DNA of 64,000 nucleotides, taken from assembly GCA_959022495.1 (NCBI GenBank), contig CAUEYX010000008.1, positions 1-64,000 of the forward strand, given 5' to 3'. Shown one piece after another: positions 1-7,679 of this stretch. A model generated the notes under the pieces. It did not search any database. It was not told the DNA's origin and saw only the letters and a program-made list of their open reading frames with translations. A program made the position numbers and the translations under genes. The stretch comes from an uncultured Lachnospiraceae bacterium. Lineage in GTDB: Bacteria > Bacillota > Clostridia > Lachnospirales > Lachnospiraceae. Numbering within the stretch: position 1 is the first letter of the stretch; every line of letters starts with the position of its first letter.

Positions 1-32
1 CCTTTTTTCTTTTGAAAAAATTCAAAAAAAGG
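1..32 (-). terminator. Possible terminator downstream of icd
   Basis: The first 32 bases form an A/T-rich near-palindrome (CCTTTTTTCTTTTGAA pairing with TTCAAAAAAAGG) about 20 bases past the icd stop codon. Transcription from icd runs leftwards into it, so it could end the Re-citrate synthase-gntR-icd transcript. The stem is very weak in G/C and the window edge cuts the context, so another gene of the operon could still lie further left. Confidence 0.35.
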
Positions 33-53
33 GTTGACAAACATTAGCAAGAT

Positions 54-1250
54 TTACAGCCGCTTTGCGATTGCTTTTATGAATCCTTCGCTGTTGAGCA
101 CCGTAGGATTCTCAATTGTAGTGATCAGAGCAAGGTCTTTTGTCATCTCCCCTGCCTCAATTGTGTCAATCGTAGCTTTCTCCAGCCGGTCAGCAAACTC
201 CATCAGCTCCTGACTGCCATCCAGTTCGCCGCGCTTTCTGAGGGCGCCTGTCCAGGCAAAAATCGTTGCCACGGAGTTGGTGGATGTCTCTTCGCCTTTT
301 AAGTGTTTATAATAATGGCGCTGTACAGTCCCGTGAGCCGCCTCGTACTCATAATACCCTTCCGGGGACACGAGCACGGAGGTCATCATGGCGAGGGAAC
401 CGAACGCGGAGGATACCATATCACTCATCACGTCGCCGTCATAATTCTTGCACGCCCAGATGTAGCCGCCCTCGGATTTCATCACGCGTGCCACAGCGTC
501 ATCGATCAGGGTATAGAAATACTCAATTCCTGCCTCTTTAAATTTCGCGTCAAACTCTGCATCATAGATCTCCTGGAAAATATCCTTAAAGGTGTGGTCG
601 TATTTCTTGGAGATCGTATCCTTGGTGGCAAACCAGAGGTCCTGCTTCGTATCCAGCGCATAAGAGAAACAGCTTCTGGCGAAGCTCTCAATTGAACCGT
701 TCAAATTGTGCATTCCCTGCACAATCCCCGGCCCGTCAAAATTATGTACCAGTTCTTTTGTCTGAGTACCGTCCTCGGCTGTATAGACAAGCTCCACTTT
801 ACCGGCGCCCGGAATCTTCATCTCAGATCCCTTGTACACATCCCCATACGCATGCCTTGCGATGGTGATCGGTTTCTTCCAATTCTTCACACACGGTTCA
901 ATGCCTTTTACAACGATGGGTGCGCGGAACACTGTCCCGTCCAGGATCGCGCGGATCGTCCCGTTGGGGCTCTTCCACATCTCCTTTAAGTCATACTCAT
1001 CCATGCGCGCCGCATTGGGAGTGATCGTCGCGCACTTTACCGCAACCTTATATTTCTTTGTCGCCAGGGCGGAGTCCACTGTTACCTGGTCGTTTGTCTC
1101 ATTCCGGTGTTCCAGCCCCAGGTCATAATACTCTGTCTTTAGATCAATATAAGGAATGAGCAGTTCATCCTTGATCATCTTCCAGAGAATTCTTGTCATC
1201 TCGTCCCCGTCCATCTCAACAAGGGGTGTGGTCATTTTAATTTTTTCCAT
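54..1250 (-). CDS. icd: NADP-dependent isocitrate dehydrogenase
   Basis: This 398-residue protein oxidatively decarboxylates isocitrate to 2-oxoglutarate in the cytoplasm, normally with NADP+. It belongs to the eukaryote-like homodimeric class. It shows the N-terminal PLVEMDGDEMTRI segment, the substrate-binding SPNGTIRAILDGTVFR region, and the catalytic ARHAYGDVYKG and DDAVARVMKSEGG blocks. Length is normal for the class and both ends are complete. The start is preceded by AGGAGGAGACGCACA. It is the last gene of a three-gene operon behind Re-citrate synthase and a GntR regulator. Together with an aconitase, which is not in this window, the operon would make 2-oxoglutarate for glutamate synthesis. 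The product call is firm; the cofactor is inferred from the family. Confidence 0.95.
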   Translation of the reverse strand: MEKIKMTTPLVEMDGDEMTRILWKMIKDELLIPYIDLKTEYYDLGLEHRNETNDQVTVDSALATKKYKVAVKCATITPNAARMDEYDLKEMWKSPNGTIRAILDGTVFRAPIVVKGIEPCVKNWKKPITIARHAYGDVYKGSEMKIPGAGKVELVYTAEDGTQTKELVHNFDGPGIVQGMHNLNGSIESFARSCFSYALDTKQDLWFATKDTISKKYDHTFKDIFQEIYDAEFDAKFKEAGIEYFYTLIDDAVARVMKSEGGYIWACKNYDGDVMSDMVSSAFGSLAMMTSVLVSPEGYYEYEAAHGTVQRHYYKHLKGEETSTNSVATIFAWTGALRKRGELDGSQELMEFADRLEKATIDTIEAGEMTKDLALITTIENPTVLNSEGFIKAIAKRL

Positions 1251-1292
1251 TGTGCGTCTCCTCCTGATTTCTTATGATTTTTCGAATGAATG

Positions 1293-1958
1293 TTATTCTT
1301 TTTCATATCCCTGCTTTTTCAGATTTTTCATTACCTGCATGATATGTTCATTGGCAAGCTGCTCCGCCATCTCCGGGTCCCGGTCCCTGATCGCGCGCAG
1401 GATCTGACGGTGCTCGCGGATGGATTTCCGCGCCCGGTCCTCAGAAACAATCGATGATTTTCTGGCGGTCTGCACGTAATTGTGAAAATCCGTCAGAACA
1501 TGGTCCAAAATCCGGCTTCCGGAGGCTTCATAAAGGATGGAATGAAATCTTCCGTCCAGCACTGCCACCTGCTCCGGACTGAAACCACTCTCCTTCTTCA
1601 TCTGGAATTCCGAGAGAAGGATCGTTTCCTCCAGCTCGTCAAGCTGTGCATCCGTAATGTGTTCCGCCGCCCACCGGGCGCACAGTCCTTCCAGCATAGA
1701 ACGGATCATATAAATATCCCAGATATCCTTATGGGAAATGCCGGTCACATAGGCGCCTCTGTTGGGAATGATGCTCACCAGCCCCTCCAGCTCAAGCTGC
1801 CGCAGTGCCTCCCTGACCGGAGTACGGCTCACACCGAGTTCTTTTCCTATAGTATTTTCTCTGAGCTCGTCGCGCTCTTTATACTTCCCATTCAGGATGT
1901 CTTCGCGGATCTTCTGGAAAACACGCCCGCCGAGGGAATGATCCTGATACTCTTCCAT
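1293..1958 (-). CDS. GntR-family regulator (FCD/FadR subgroup)
   Basis: A 221-residue transcription factor. Residues about 8-75 form a winged-helix GntR domain, with the typical ENTIGKELGVSRTPVREALRQLELEGLV stretch split around residues 35-62. The rest is an all-helical FCD ligand-binding domain with D/H residues suited to metal and carboxylate binding (RFHSILYEASG, and HRQILRAIRDRD near the end). It lies between the Re-citrate synthase and icd genes, 29 bases after the former and 42 before the latter, and has the SD CAGGAGGACTGAAG. FCD regulators often sense organic acids, so citrate, isocitrate or 2-oxoglutarate is a plausible effector (inference). A perfect TTGTATACAA-centred palindrome over the operon promoter is its likely operator. 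Confidence 0.9.
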   Translation of the reverse strand: MEEYQDHSLGGRVFQKIREDILNGKYKERDELRENTIGKELGVSRTPVREALRQLELEGLVSIIPNRGAYVTGISHKDIWDIYMIRSMLEGLCARWAAEHITDAQLDELEETILLSEFQMKKESGFSPEQVAVLDGRFHSILYEASGSRILDHVLTDFHNYVQTARKSSIVSEDRARKSIREHRQILRAIRDRDPEMAEQLANEHIMQVMKNLKKQGYEKE

Positions 1959-1987
1959 CTTCAGTCCTCCTGCCTAAAACCGCCCGG

Positions 1988-3376
1988 TCATAATGTCATG
2001 TGCAGCTCGTCACACACACTGTCTATTTTCGCAACTAATTCTTCATCTGTCAAGACCGTAACACGCCCATCCTCATATTCCTGGTCAACCCACTTTTTCA
2101 GTCTGTCCACCAGCTCTGAATTTTTGTCCACCTGGCGGCTGCCCGTCAGCTTATAGTATGCGTTGATCCAGTATGCGATGCCGGCAGCCCCGGACGTATT
2201 GGACACCGATACCAGAGCCGGCCGGTTCAGGAATTTGTCTGTGTCAAATATGTTGTAGATTTCTTCATTTTTCAGCATGCCGTCCGCATGGATGCCCGCC
2301 CTGGTGACATTAAAATTTTTTCCCACAAAAGGCGTTCTGGACGGGATGTGATAGCCGATTTCTTTTTCATAGTATTCCGCAAGTTCTGTGATCACTGTGG
2401 TGTCCATTCCATCCAGCGTTCCCCTAAGCTGCGCGTACTCAAATACCATCGCTTCCAGAGGCGTATTGCCTGTGCGCTCCCCGATGCCGAAGAGGGAACA
2501 GTTCACCCCGCACGCCCCATACAGCCATGCTGTGGTGGAGTTGTTAACCGCTTTATAGAAATCGTTGTGCCCGTGGAACTCAATCAGCTCGCTGGGAACT
2601 CCCGCATGCGTCATAAGCCCGTAAATAATACCGGGAATTGACCTGGGGATCACCGCGCCCGGAAAATTGACTCCATATCCCATGGTGTCGCAGACCCGGA
2701 TCTTTACCGGGATCTGGTACTCTTCCATCAGTTTCATCAGTTCCACACAGAACGGAATCACAAATCCGTAAATGTCTGAGCGTGTAATATCTTCAAGATG
2801 GCACCTGGGCTTAACGCCCGTCTCCATGCACTCCCGCACCACAGACAGATAATGGTCAAGCGCCTGCCTCCTGGTCATTTTCAGTTTATAGAAAATGTGA
2901 TAGTCCGAGCAGCTTACAAGAATTCCTGTCTCTTTGAGCCCAATCTCCTTTACCAATTCAAAGTCTTTTTTGCTTGCACGGATCCAGCTGGTAACCTCCG
3001 GGAACTCATAGCCCTTTTCAAGGCATTTATATACGGCATCCCGGTCTTTCCTGCTGTAAAGGAAAAACTCACTCTGGCGGATCTTTCCATTCGGCCCGCC
3101 CAGGCGGTGCAGGTAATCATAGATCGTTACGATCTGTTCCGTCGTGTACGGAGCTCTGGACTGCTGCCCGTCACGGAAAGTGGTGTCTGTGATCCAGATC
3201 TCATCCGGCATATTATGGGGCACGATCCTGTCATTGAAGGCTATTTTCGGTATCTCGTCATAATGAAAAAGATTGCGGAACACATTGGGTGTATCCACAT
3301 CAACCAGAGGATACATATGCTCCTCCAGCTCCAAAAGATTGGTATGTTTGTTTAAAAATACTTTCCTGTCCTGCAT
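1988..3376 (-). CDS. Re-citrate synthase (isopropylmalate synthase-like)
   Basis: A 462-residue HMGL-like TIM-barrel enzyme. Its whole-length pattern matches the Re-face citrate synthase of Clostridium kluyveri better than LeuA: it is short, lacks the LeuA allosteric domain, and has the N-terminal YPLVDVDTPNVFRNLF segment. Catalytic signatures are WITDTTFRDGQQSRAPYT (arginine and metal-binding aspartate), the metal-binding EFHGHNDFYKAVNN and GERTGNTPLEAM. The family condenses oxaloacetate with acetyl-CoA to citrate with stereochemistry opposite to normal citrate synthase, and replaces gltA in many clostridia. Placement with isocitrate dehydrogenase supports citrate rather than isopropylmalate or homocitrate chemistry. 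It is the first gene of the operon, with SD GCAGGAGGCAGAAAC. Family membership is firm; the exact substrate is inferred from similarity and context. Confidence 0.85.
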   Translation of the reverse strand: MQDRKVFLNKHTNLLELEEHMYPLVDVDTPNVFRNLFHYDEIPKIAFNDRIVPHNMPDEIWITDTTFRDGQQSRAPYTTEQIVTIYDYLHRLGGPNGKIRQSEFFLYSRKDRDAVYKCLEKGYEFPEVTSWIRASKKDFELVKEIGLKETGILVSCSDYHIFYKLKMTRRQALDHYLSVVRECMETGVKPRCHLEDITRSDIYGFVIPFCVELMKLMEEYQIPVKIRVCDTMGYGVNFPGAVIPRSIPGIIYGLMTHAGVPSELIEFHGHNDFYKAVNNSTTAWLYGACGVNCSLFGIGERTGNTPLEAMVFEYAQLRGTLDGMDTTVITELAEYYEKEIGYHIPSRTPFVGKNFNVTRAGIHADGMLKNEEIYNIFDTDKFLNRPALVSVSNTSGAAGIAYWINAYYKLTGSRQVDKNSELVDRLKKWVDQEYEDGRVTVLTDEELVAKIDSVCDELHMTL

Positions 3377-3448
3377 GTTTCTGCCTCCTGCTATTATTGA
3401 TACTGGTTCCAGTCTTCCGTATGAAGTGATCCCTTCTATTAAAATTTA

Positions 3449-3478
3449 TTTTGTATAATTGTATACAATTATACAAAA
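3449..3478. promoter_or_regulatory. Perfect 30-bp palindromic operator
   Basis: The half-site TTTTGTATAATTGTA is followed directly by its exact reverse complement, giving a 30-bp perfect dyad. Its core TTGTATACAA is of the kind bound by GntR/FCD regulators. It covers the -10 box and part of the spacer of the operon promoter, so binding should repress. The regulator encoded two genes downstream is the obvious candidate (inference). Confidence 0.8.
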
Positions 3479-3486
3479 CTTGTCAA
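3458..3486 (-). promoter_or_regulatory. Sigma-A promoter of the Re-citrate synthase operon
   Basis: Reading the minus strand, a -35 box TTGACA (3486-3481) and a -10 box TACAAT (3463-3458) are separated by 17 bases, about 80 bases upstream of the first gene. The spacing is ideal and the boxes score 6/6 and 5/6. Confidence 0.8.
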
Positions 3487-3502
3487 TTCCTTTTTATTAA
3501 AC

Positions 3503-3572
3503 AAAAAAAGCTGTATTTCCAGACAGCGGCATGCCCTGTGGCACGGATTCCCACCATTGGAAATACAGCTTT
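3503..3572 (-). terminator. Terminator of the leuB-ilvD-ilvB-serC-serA operon
   Basis: A perfect 15-bp stem, AAAGCTGTATTTCCA (3507-3521) with TGGAAATACAGCTTT (3558-3572), encloses a 36-base loop. Reading the minus strand it is followed by a T-run (CTTTTTTTGTTT). It lies about 35 bases past the serA stop codon. Confidence 0.85.
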
Positions 3573-3605
3573 CAATTGTGATCTAAAATGATCGATTCAA
3601 AATAA

Positions 3606-4766
3606 TTACAGAACTCTTACCCTGAGCACTCCATCCACGCCGGCAAGCTGGTCTTTTACCTCTGCCGGGACTTCTGTGTCCACATCCATCATCGTATAAG
3701 CATACTCTTTCCGGCTCTTGTTGGTCATAAGAGAGATATTGATGCCTTTCTCTGCCATCAGCCCCGTGAACTGTCCCAGCATATTGGGGATATTCTTGTG
3801 AAGAATCGTGATCCTCGGCCCCTGTCCTTTCACTCCCATGTCACAGTCCGGGAAGTTGACAGAATGCGCGATATTTCCGTTTTCAAGGAAATCTTTGACC
3901 TCCGCCGCTGCCATCTTCGCACAGTTATCCTCTGATTCTTCTGTGGATGCCCCGAGATGCGGAATTACAATCGCGCCTTTTACCCCTACGATTTCCTTTG
4001 TCGGGAAATCGGTTACATAGCAGCGTACCTTCTCAGACACAAGCGCGTCCACGATGTCCTCCTGGTTCACAAGTACATCGCGGGCAAAGTTCAGGATGAC
4101 TACGCCCTTCTTCATCAGGCTGATGGCATTCTTGTCAATCATGCCTTTTGTATCTTCCAGTGCCGGCACATGGACCGTAATGTAGTCACACTCTTTATAA
4201 ATCTCATCCACGGTTTTCGCGTGATAGATGCCGCGGGACAGCCTCCACGCGGAATCTACGGACACGTAGGGGTCATAACCGTATACTTCCATGCCCAGAT
4301 GCACAGCCGCATTTGCCACAAGAACGCCGATCGCGCCAAGACCGATCACGCCAAGCTTTTTGCCTTCGATCTCTGTCCCTGCAAATGCCTTTTTCTTCTT
4401 CTCTGTAATTTTGGCAATATCTCCGTCCTCTTCATACTCCTGCACCCAGTTGATTCCGCCGATAATATCACGCGCGGCAAGCAGCATGCCCGCGATCACC
4501 AGCTCCTTCACTCCGTTCGCGTTCGCTCCCGGTGTATTGAATACAACGATTCCTTCTTCCGCGCAGCGGTCCAGAGGAATATTGTTCACCCCGGCCCCGG
4601 CCCGCGCGATGACCTTTAAGTCTTTCGCGAACTCCATCTCGTGCATCTTCGCGCTTCTGACAAGGATGGCGTCCGCCTCCTCCGCCTTTTCTGTATTTAC
4701 ATAGTTTTCATCCAGTTGATCCAGTCCCACTTTGGCGATCGGATTCAGGCAGTGATATCTGAACAT
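3606..4766 (-). CDS. serA: D-3-phosphoglycerate dehydrogenase
   Basis: Catalyses the first step of serine synthesis, NAD-dependent oxidation of 3-phosphoglycerate to 3-phosphohydroxypyruvate. The protein of about 386 residues has a D-2-hydroxyacid dehydrogenase core with a Rossmann motif (KLGVIGLGAIGVLVANAA), the catalytic Arg in NFARDVLVN, and a His in the VIPHLGASTEE block. A single C-terminal ACT domain (about residues 315-386) may bind serine for feedback. I place the start at 4766 (MFRYHCLNPI) rather than the longer option at 4787, because GAGGAG sits 10 bases ahead and this start leaves only one base after the serC stop. It is the last gene of the operon, just before a strong terminator. 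Confidence 0.95.
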   Translation of the reverse strand: MFRYHCLNPIAKVGLDQLDENYVNTEKAEEADAILVRSAKMHEMEFAKDLKVIARAGAGVNNIPLDRCAEEGIVVFNTPGANANGVKELVIAGMLLAARDIIGGINWVQEYEEDGDIAKITEKKKKAFAGTEIEGKKLGVIGLGAIGVLVANAAVHLGMEVYGYDPYVSVDSAWRLSRGIYHAKTVDEIYKECDYITVHVPALEDTKGMIDKNAISLMKKGVVILNFARDVLVNQEDIVDALVSEKVRCYVTDFPTKEIVGVKGAIVIPHLGASTEESEDNCAKMAAAEVKDFLENGNIAHSVNFPDCDMGVKGQGPRITILHKNIPNMLGQFTGLMAEKGINISLMTNKSRKEYAYTMMDVDTEVPAEVKDQLAGVDGVLRVRVL

Positions 4767-4767
4767 T

Positions 4768-5850
4768 TTACTGATTCTCCTCTTCAAACTTTTTCATAAA
4801 TTCAACAAGTGCCACGACACCTTCATAAGGCATCGCATTGTAGATGCTGGCGCGCATGCCGCCGACTGTACGGTGTCCTTTCAGGTTTTCAAGCCCTGCC
4901 GCCTTCGCCTCCTTGACAAATTTCGCGTCCAGGTCAGGGTCCCCTGTCACAAAGGGTACATTCATAAGAGAGCGGTCCTTTTTCTCAACGGTTCCCTTAA
5001 AGAGGCTGCTCTGATCAAGGTAGTCGTAAAGAACTGCCGCCTTCTTCTCATTCTTCTCTTTCATTGCCGCGAGACCGCCCTGTGCTTTGATCCATTTAAA
5101 TACTTTTCCGCAGATATAGATCCCGTATGCCGGCGGTGTATTGTAGAGTGATTTCGCGTCCGCGTGGGTCTTATATGTAAGCATTGTCGGCGTGCCCGGA
5201 AGGACATCCTCTGTTATGAGGTCCTCGCGGATAATCATAATGACAACGCCGGCCGGCCCGATATTCTTCTGGACTCCTCCGTAAATGATTCCATATTTGC
5301 TTACATCTACCGGCTCAGACAGGAAACAGGAGGATACATCCGCCACAAGTGTTTTGCCTTTTGTGTTGGGCAGTTCTTTGAACTTTGTACCATAGATCGT
5401 GTTATTCTCGCAGATATACACATAGTCCGCGTCCTCAGATACCGGAAGATCCGAGCAGTCCGGGATGTAAGAAAATGTCTTATCCTCAGAGGAAGCAATC
5501 CGGTTTACCTTTCCATACTTTTCCGCCTCTTTCGCGGCTTTCTTTGCCCACTGTCCCGTGATGATATAATCCGCGGTACGGTTCTTCATCAAGTTCATAG
5601 GGATCATTGCAAACTGCTGGGAAGCCCCGCCCTGGAGAAACAGCACCTTATAATTGTCCGGAATCCCCATCAGATCCCTTAAATCCTGCTCCGCAGTGGT
5701 GATGATCTCTTCAAATGCTTTCGAACGATGGCTCATCTCCATCACAGACATCCCTGTTCCTTTGTAGTCCAGCATCTCTGCCGCCGCTTCTCTGAGCACC
5801 TCTTCCGGCAGCACTGCCGGTCCCGCTGAAAAATTATACACTCTGCTCAT
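4768..5850 (-). CDS. serC: Phosphoserine aminotransferase
   Basis: A 360-residue class-V PLP aminotransferase that converts 3-phosphohydroxypyruvate and glutamate to phosphoserine and 2-oxoglutarate. It carries the family signature start RVYNFSAGPAVLPEEVL, the phosphate/PLP-binding FLQGGASQQFAMIPMNL, the VADVSSCFLSEPVD aspartate, and the PLP lysine in YGGVQKNIGPAGV. The C-terminal GHRTVGGMRASIYNAMP block is intact. Length equals the usual 360. It sits one base upstream of serA and 39 bases downstream of ilvB, so it is very probably co-transcribed with both. No serB phosphatase is present in the window. Confidence 0.96.
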   Translation of the reverse strand: MSRVYNFSAGPAVLPEEVLREAAAEMLDYKGTGMSVMEMSHRSKAFEEIITTAEQDLRDLMGIPDNYKVLFLQGGASQQFAMIPMNLMKNRTADYIITGQWAKKAAKEAEKYGKVNRIASSEDKTFSYIPDCSDLPVSEDADYVYICENNTIYGTKFKELPNTKGKTLVADVSSCFLSEPVDVSKYGIIYGGVQKNIGPAGVVIMIIREDLITEDVLPGTPTMLTYKTHADAKSLYNTPPAYGIYICGKVFKWIKAQGGLAAMKEKNEKKAAVLYDYLDQSSLFKGTVEKKDRSLMNVPFVTGDPDLDAKFVKEAKAAGLENLKGHRTVGGMRASIYNAMPYEGVVALVEFMKKFEEENQ

Positions 5851-5889
5851 TTTTCTTACCTCCTGATTTTCTCTTTTCTATATGCATGG

Positions 5890-7569
5890 TTATGATTCCG
5901 CCATGTCTTCCTCGTCAAACGCGTCGCTGATCGCCGCTCCCGGGGCAACCATGGGCCACACTTTATCATCACTGTCAATCTGACAGTCAATCACCACCGG
6001 TTTGTTCAGAGTCAGCGCCCGCGCGAATGCCTCCTGGAACTGCTCCTGGGATTCCGCGCGGATTCCCTCCGCGCCCATGGCTTCCGCCAGTTTTACAAAA
6101 TCCACCGCGTCTCTCAGCACTGTGGCGGAGTACCTTTCATCATAAAAGAGGTCCTGCCATTGGCGCACCATGCCAAGTACATGATTGTTAATCACGACCT
6201 GGATCACCGGTATCTGATGTCTCACTGCTGTGGCGATTTCGTTCATATTCATCCGGAAACACCCGTCCCCGGCAATATTTACCACCGTCTTATCCGGACA
6301 TCCGGTCTTCGCCCCGAGAGAAGCGCCAAGTCCGTACCCCATGGTCCCCAGACCGCCGGATGTCAGAAGTGTCCTCGGTTTTGTATACTTGTAGAACTGC
6401 GCCGCCCACATCTGATGCTGGCCTACTTCTGTGACAATCAGGGCTTCCCCTTTCGTCTGGCGGTAGATCTCCTCCACAACAAATGGCCCTGTCAGCTCAT
6501 CCGGATGATACTTTAACGGATATTTTTCTTTATATGAACGTATTTTCTCCATCCACGCAGAATGATCCTGCTGTTTCAGACGCTTATTGAGAACTTTCAG
6601 CACCTCTTTTACGTCCCCGATCAATTCCTCGGTAACAATGATGTTCTTATTAATTTCCGCCGGATCAATATCTATTTGGAGGATCTTCGCATTCTTCGCG
6701 AACGTCTCTGTATTTCCCGTCACACGGTCGCTGAACCTGGCCCCAATGACTACAAGAAGGTCACACTCGCTGACCCCGTAGTTGGACGTTTTTGTGCCGT
6801 GCATTCCCAGCATCCCCGTATACCGGGGATCTGTTCCAGGGAATGCGCCTTTTCCCATAAGGGAATCCGTTACCGGGGCATCCAGCTTTTCCACAAACTC
6901 TTTCAGCTCCCCGCTGGCGCCGGAAAGTACCGCGCCTCCGCCCACAAAGACATATGGCTTTTCCGATGCCTCCAGCATGGACAGCGCGCGCGCGGTCCCC
7001 TCTTCATTCATATGTGAGGGAACCGGGATATATTTCCCCAGTTCTTCTTTCTGATACTCTGTAACCGCTGCCGTGACATCCTTTGGAATGTCTACCAGCA
7101 CAGGTCCCGGTCTTCCGGTGCCCGCGATGCGGAACGCCTTGCGGATCGTCTCAGCCAGTTTTGTCACGTCTTTGACAATAAAGCTGTATTTCGTGATGGG
7201 CATTGTGATCCCTGCGATATCAATCTCCTGGAAGCTGTCCTTCCCAAGGAGGGAGACTCCCACATTACAGGTGATGGCTACAATAGGAATGGAATCCATG
7301 TATGCCGTAGCGATTCCGGTAACCAGATTCGTCGCTCCCGGACCGCTTGTCGCCAGACATACTCCGATCTTTCCCGTGGCGCGCGCATATCCGTCCGCCG
7401 CATGTGCCGCCCCCTGCTCATGGGAGGTCAGGATATGGCGGATCTCGTCCCTGTGCTTATACAGCTCATCATATACATTTAAAATGGCGCCCCCCGGATA
7501 CCCGAACACCGTATCCACGCCCTGTTCCTTTAAACATTCTATTACGATCTCTGCTCCGTTTAACTGCAT
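5890..7569 (-). CDS. ilvB: Acetolactate synthase large (catalytic) subunit
   Basis: This 559-residue thiamine-diphosphate enzyme condenses two pyruvates to 2-acetolactate, or pyruvate with 2-oxobutyrate, at the start of branched-chain amino acid synthesis. It shows the N-terminal TPP domain with catalytic Glu (HEQGAAHAADGYARATG), the FAD-binding middle domain, and the C-terminal TPP/Mg motif GDGCFRMNMNEIATAVRHQIPVIQVVINN read in pieces around residues 435-465. The start has GAGGTACATC upstream. The regulatory small subunit (ilvN) is not adjacent and not in this window, so feedback control by valine would need an ilvN elsewhere. It lies between ilvD and serC in the operon. Confidence 0.94.
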   Translation of the reverse strand: MQLNGAEIVIECLKEQGVDTVFGYPGGAILNVYDELYKHRDEIRHILTSHEQGAAHAADGYARATGKIGVCLATSGPGATNLVTGIATAYMDSIPIVAITCNVGVSLLGKDSFQEIDIAGITMPITKYSFIVKDVTKLAETIRKAFRIAGTGRPGPVLVDIPKDVTAAVTEYQKEELGKYIPVPSHMNEEGTARALSMLEASEKPYVFVGGGAVLSGASGELKEFVEKLDAPVTDSLMGKGAFPGTDPRYTGMLGMHGTKTSNYGVSECDLLVVIGARFSDRVTGNTETFAKNAKILQIDIDPAEINKNIIVTEELIGDVKEVLKVLNKRLKQQDHSAWMEKIRSYKEKYPLKYHPDELTGPFVVEEIYRQTKGEALIVTEVGQHQMWAAQFYKYTKPRTLLTSGGLGTMGYGLGASLGAKTGCPDKTVVNIAGDGCFRMNMNEIATAVRHQIPVIQVVINNHVLGMVRQWQDLFYDERYSATVLRDAVDFVKLAEAMGAEGIRAESQEQFQEAFARALTLNKPVVIDCQIDSDDKVWPMVAPGAAISDAFDEEDMAES

Positions 7570-7679
7570 GATGTACCTCTTTCTCTGTATCTCTCATTCG
7601 CTTTTCCCCAGGTATGTCCGGCCGGTATGAAGTGAAACTCTTTCAGTCTGGTCCCTGCCGGCATCTCTGTCCGCGGCTG

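Noticed and set aside
34..53. TTGACA near the left edge as a plus-strand promoter
   Set aside because: It points into the 3' end of icd, no matching -10 box lies at the right distance, and no plus-strand gene follows.
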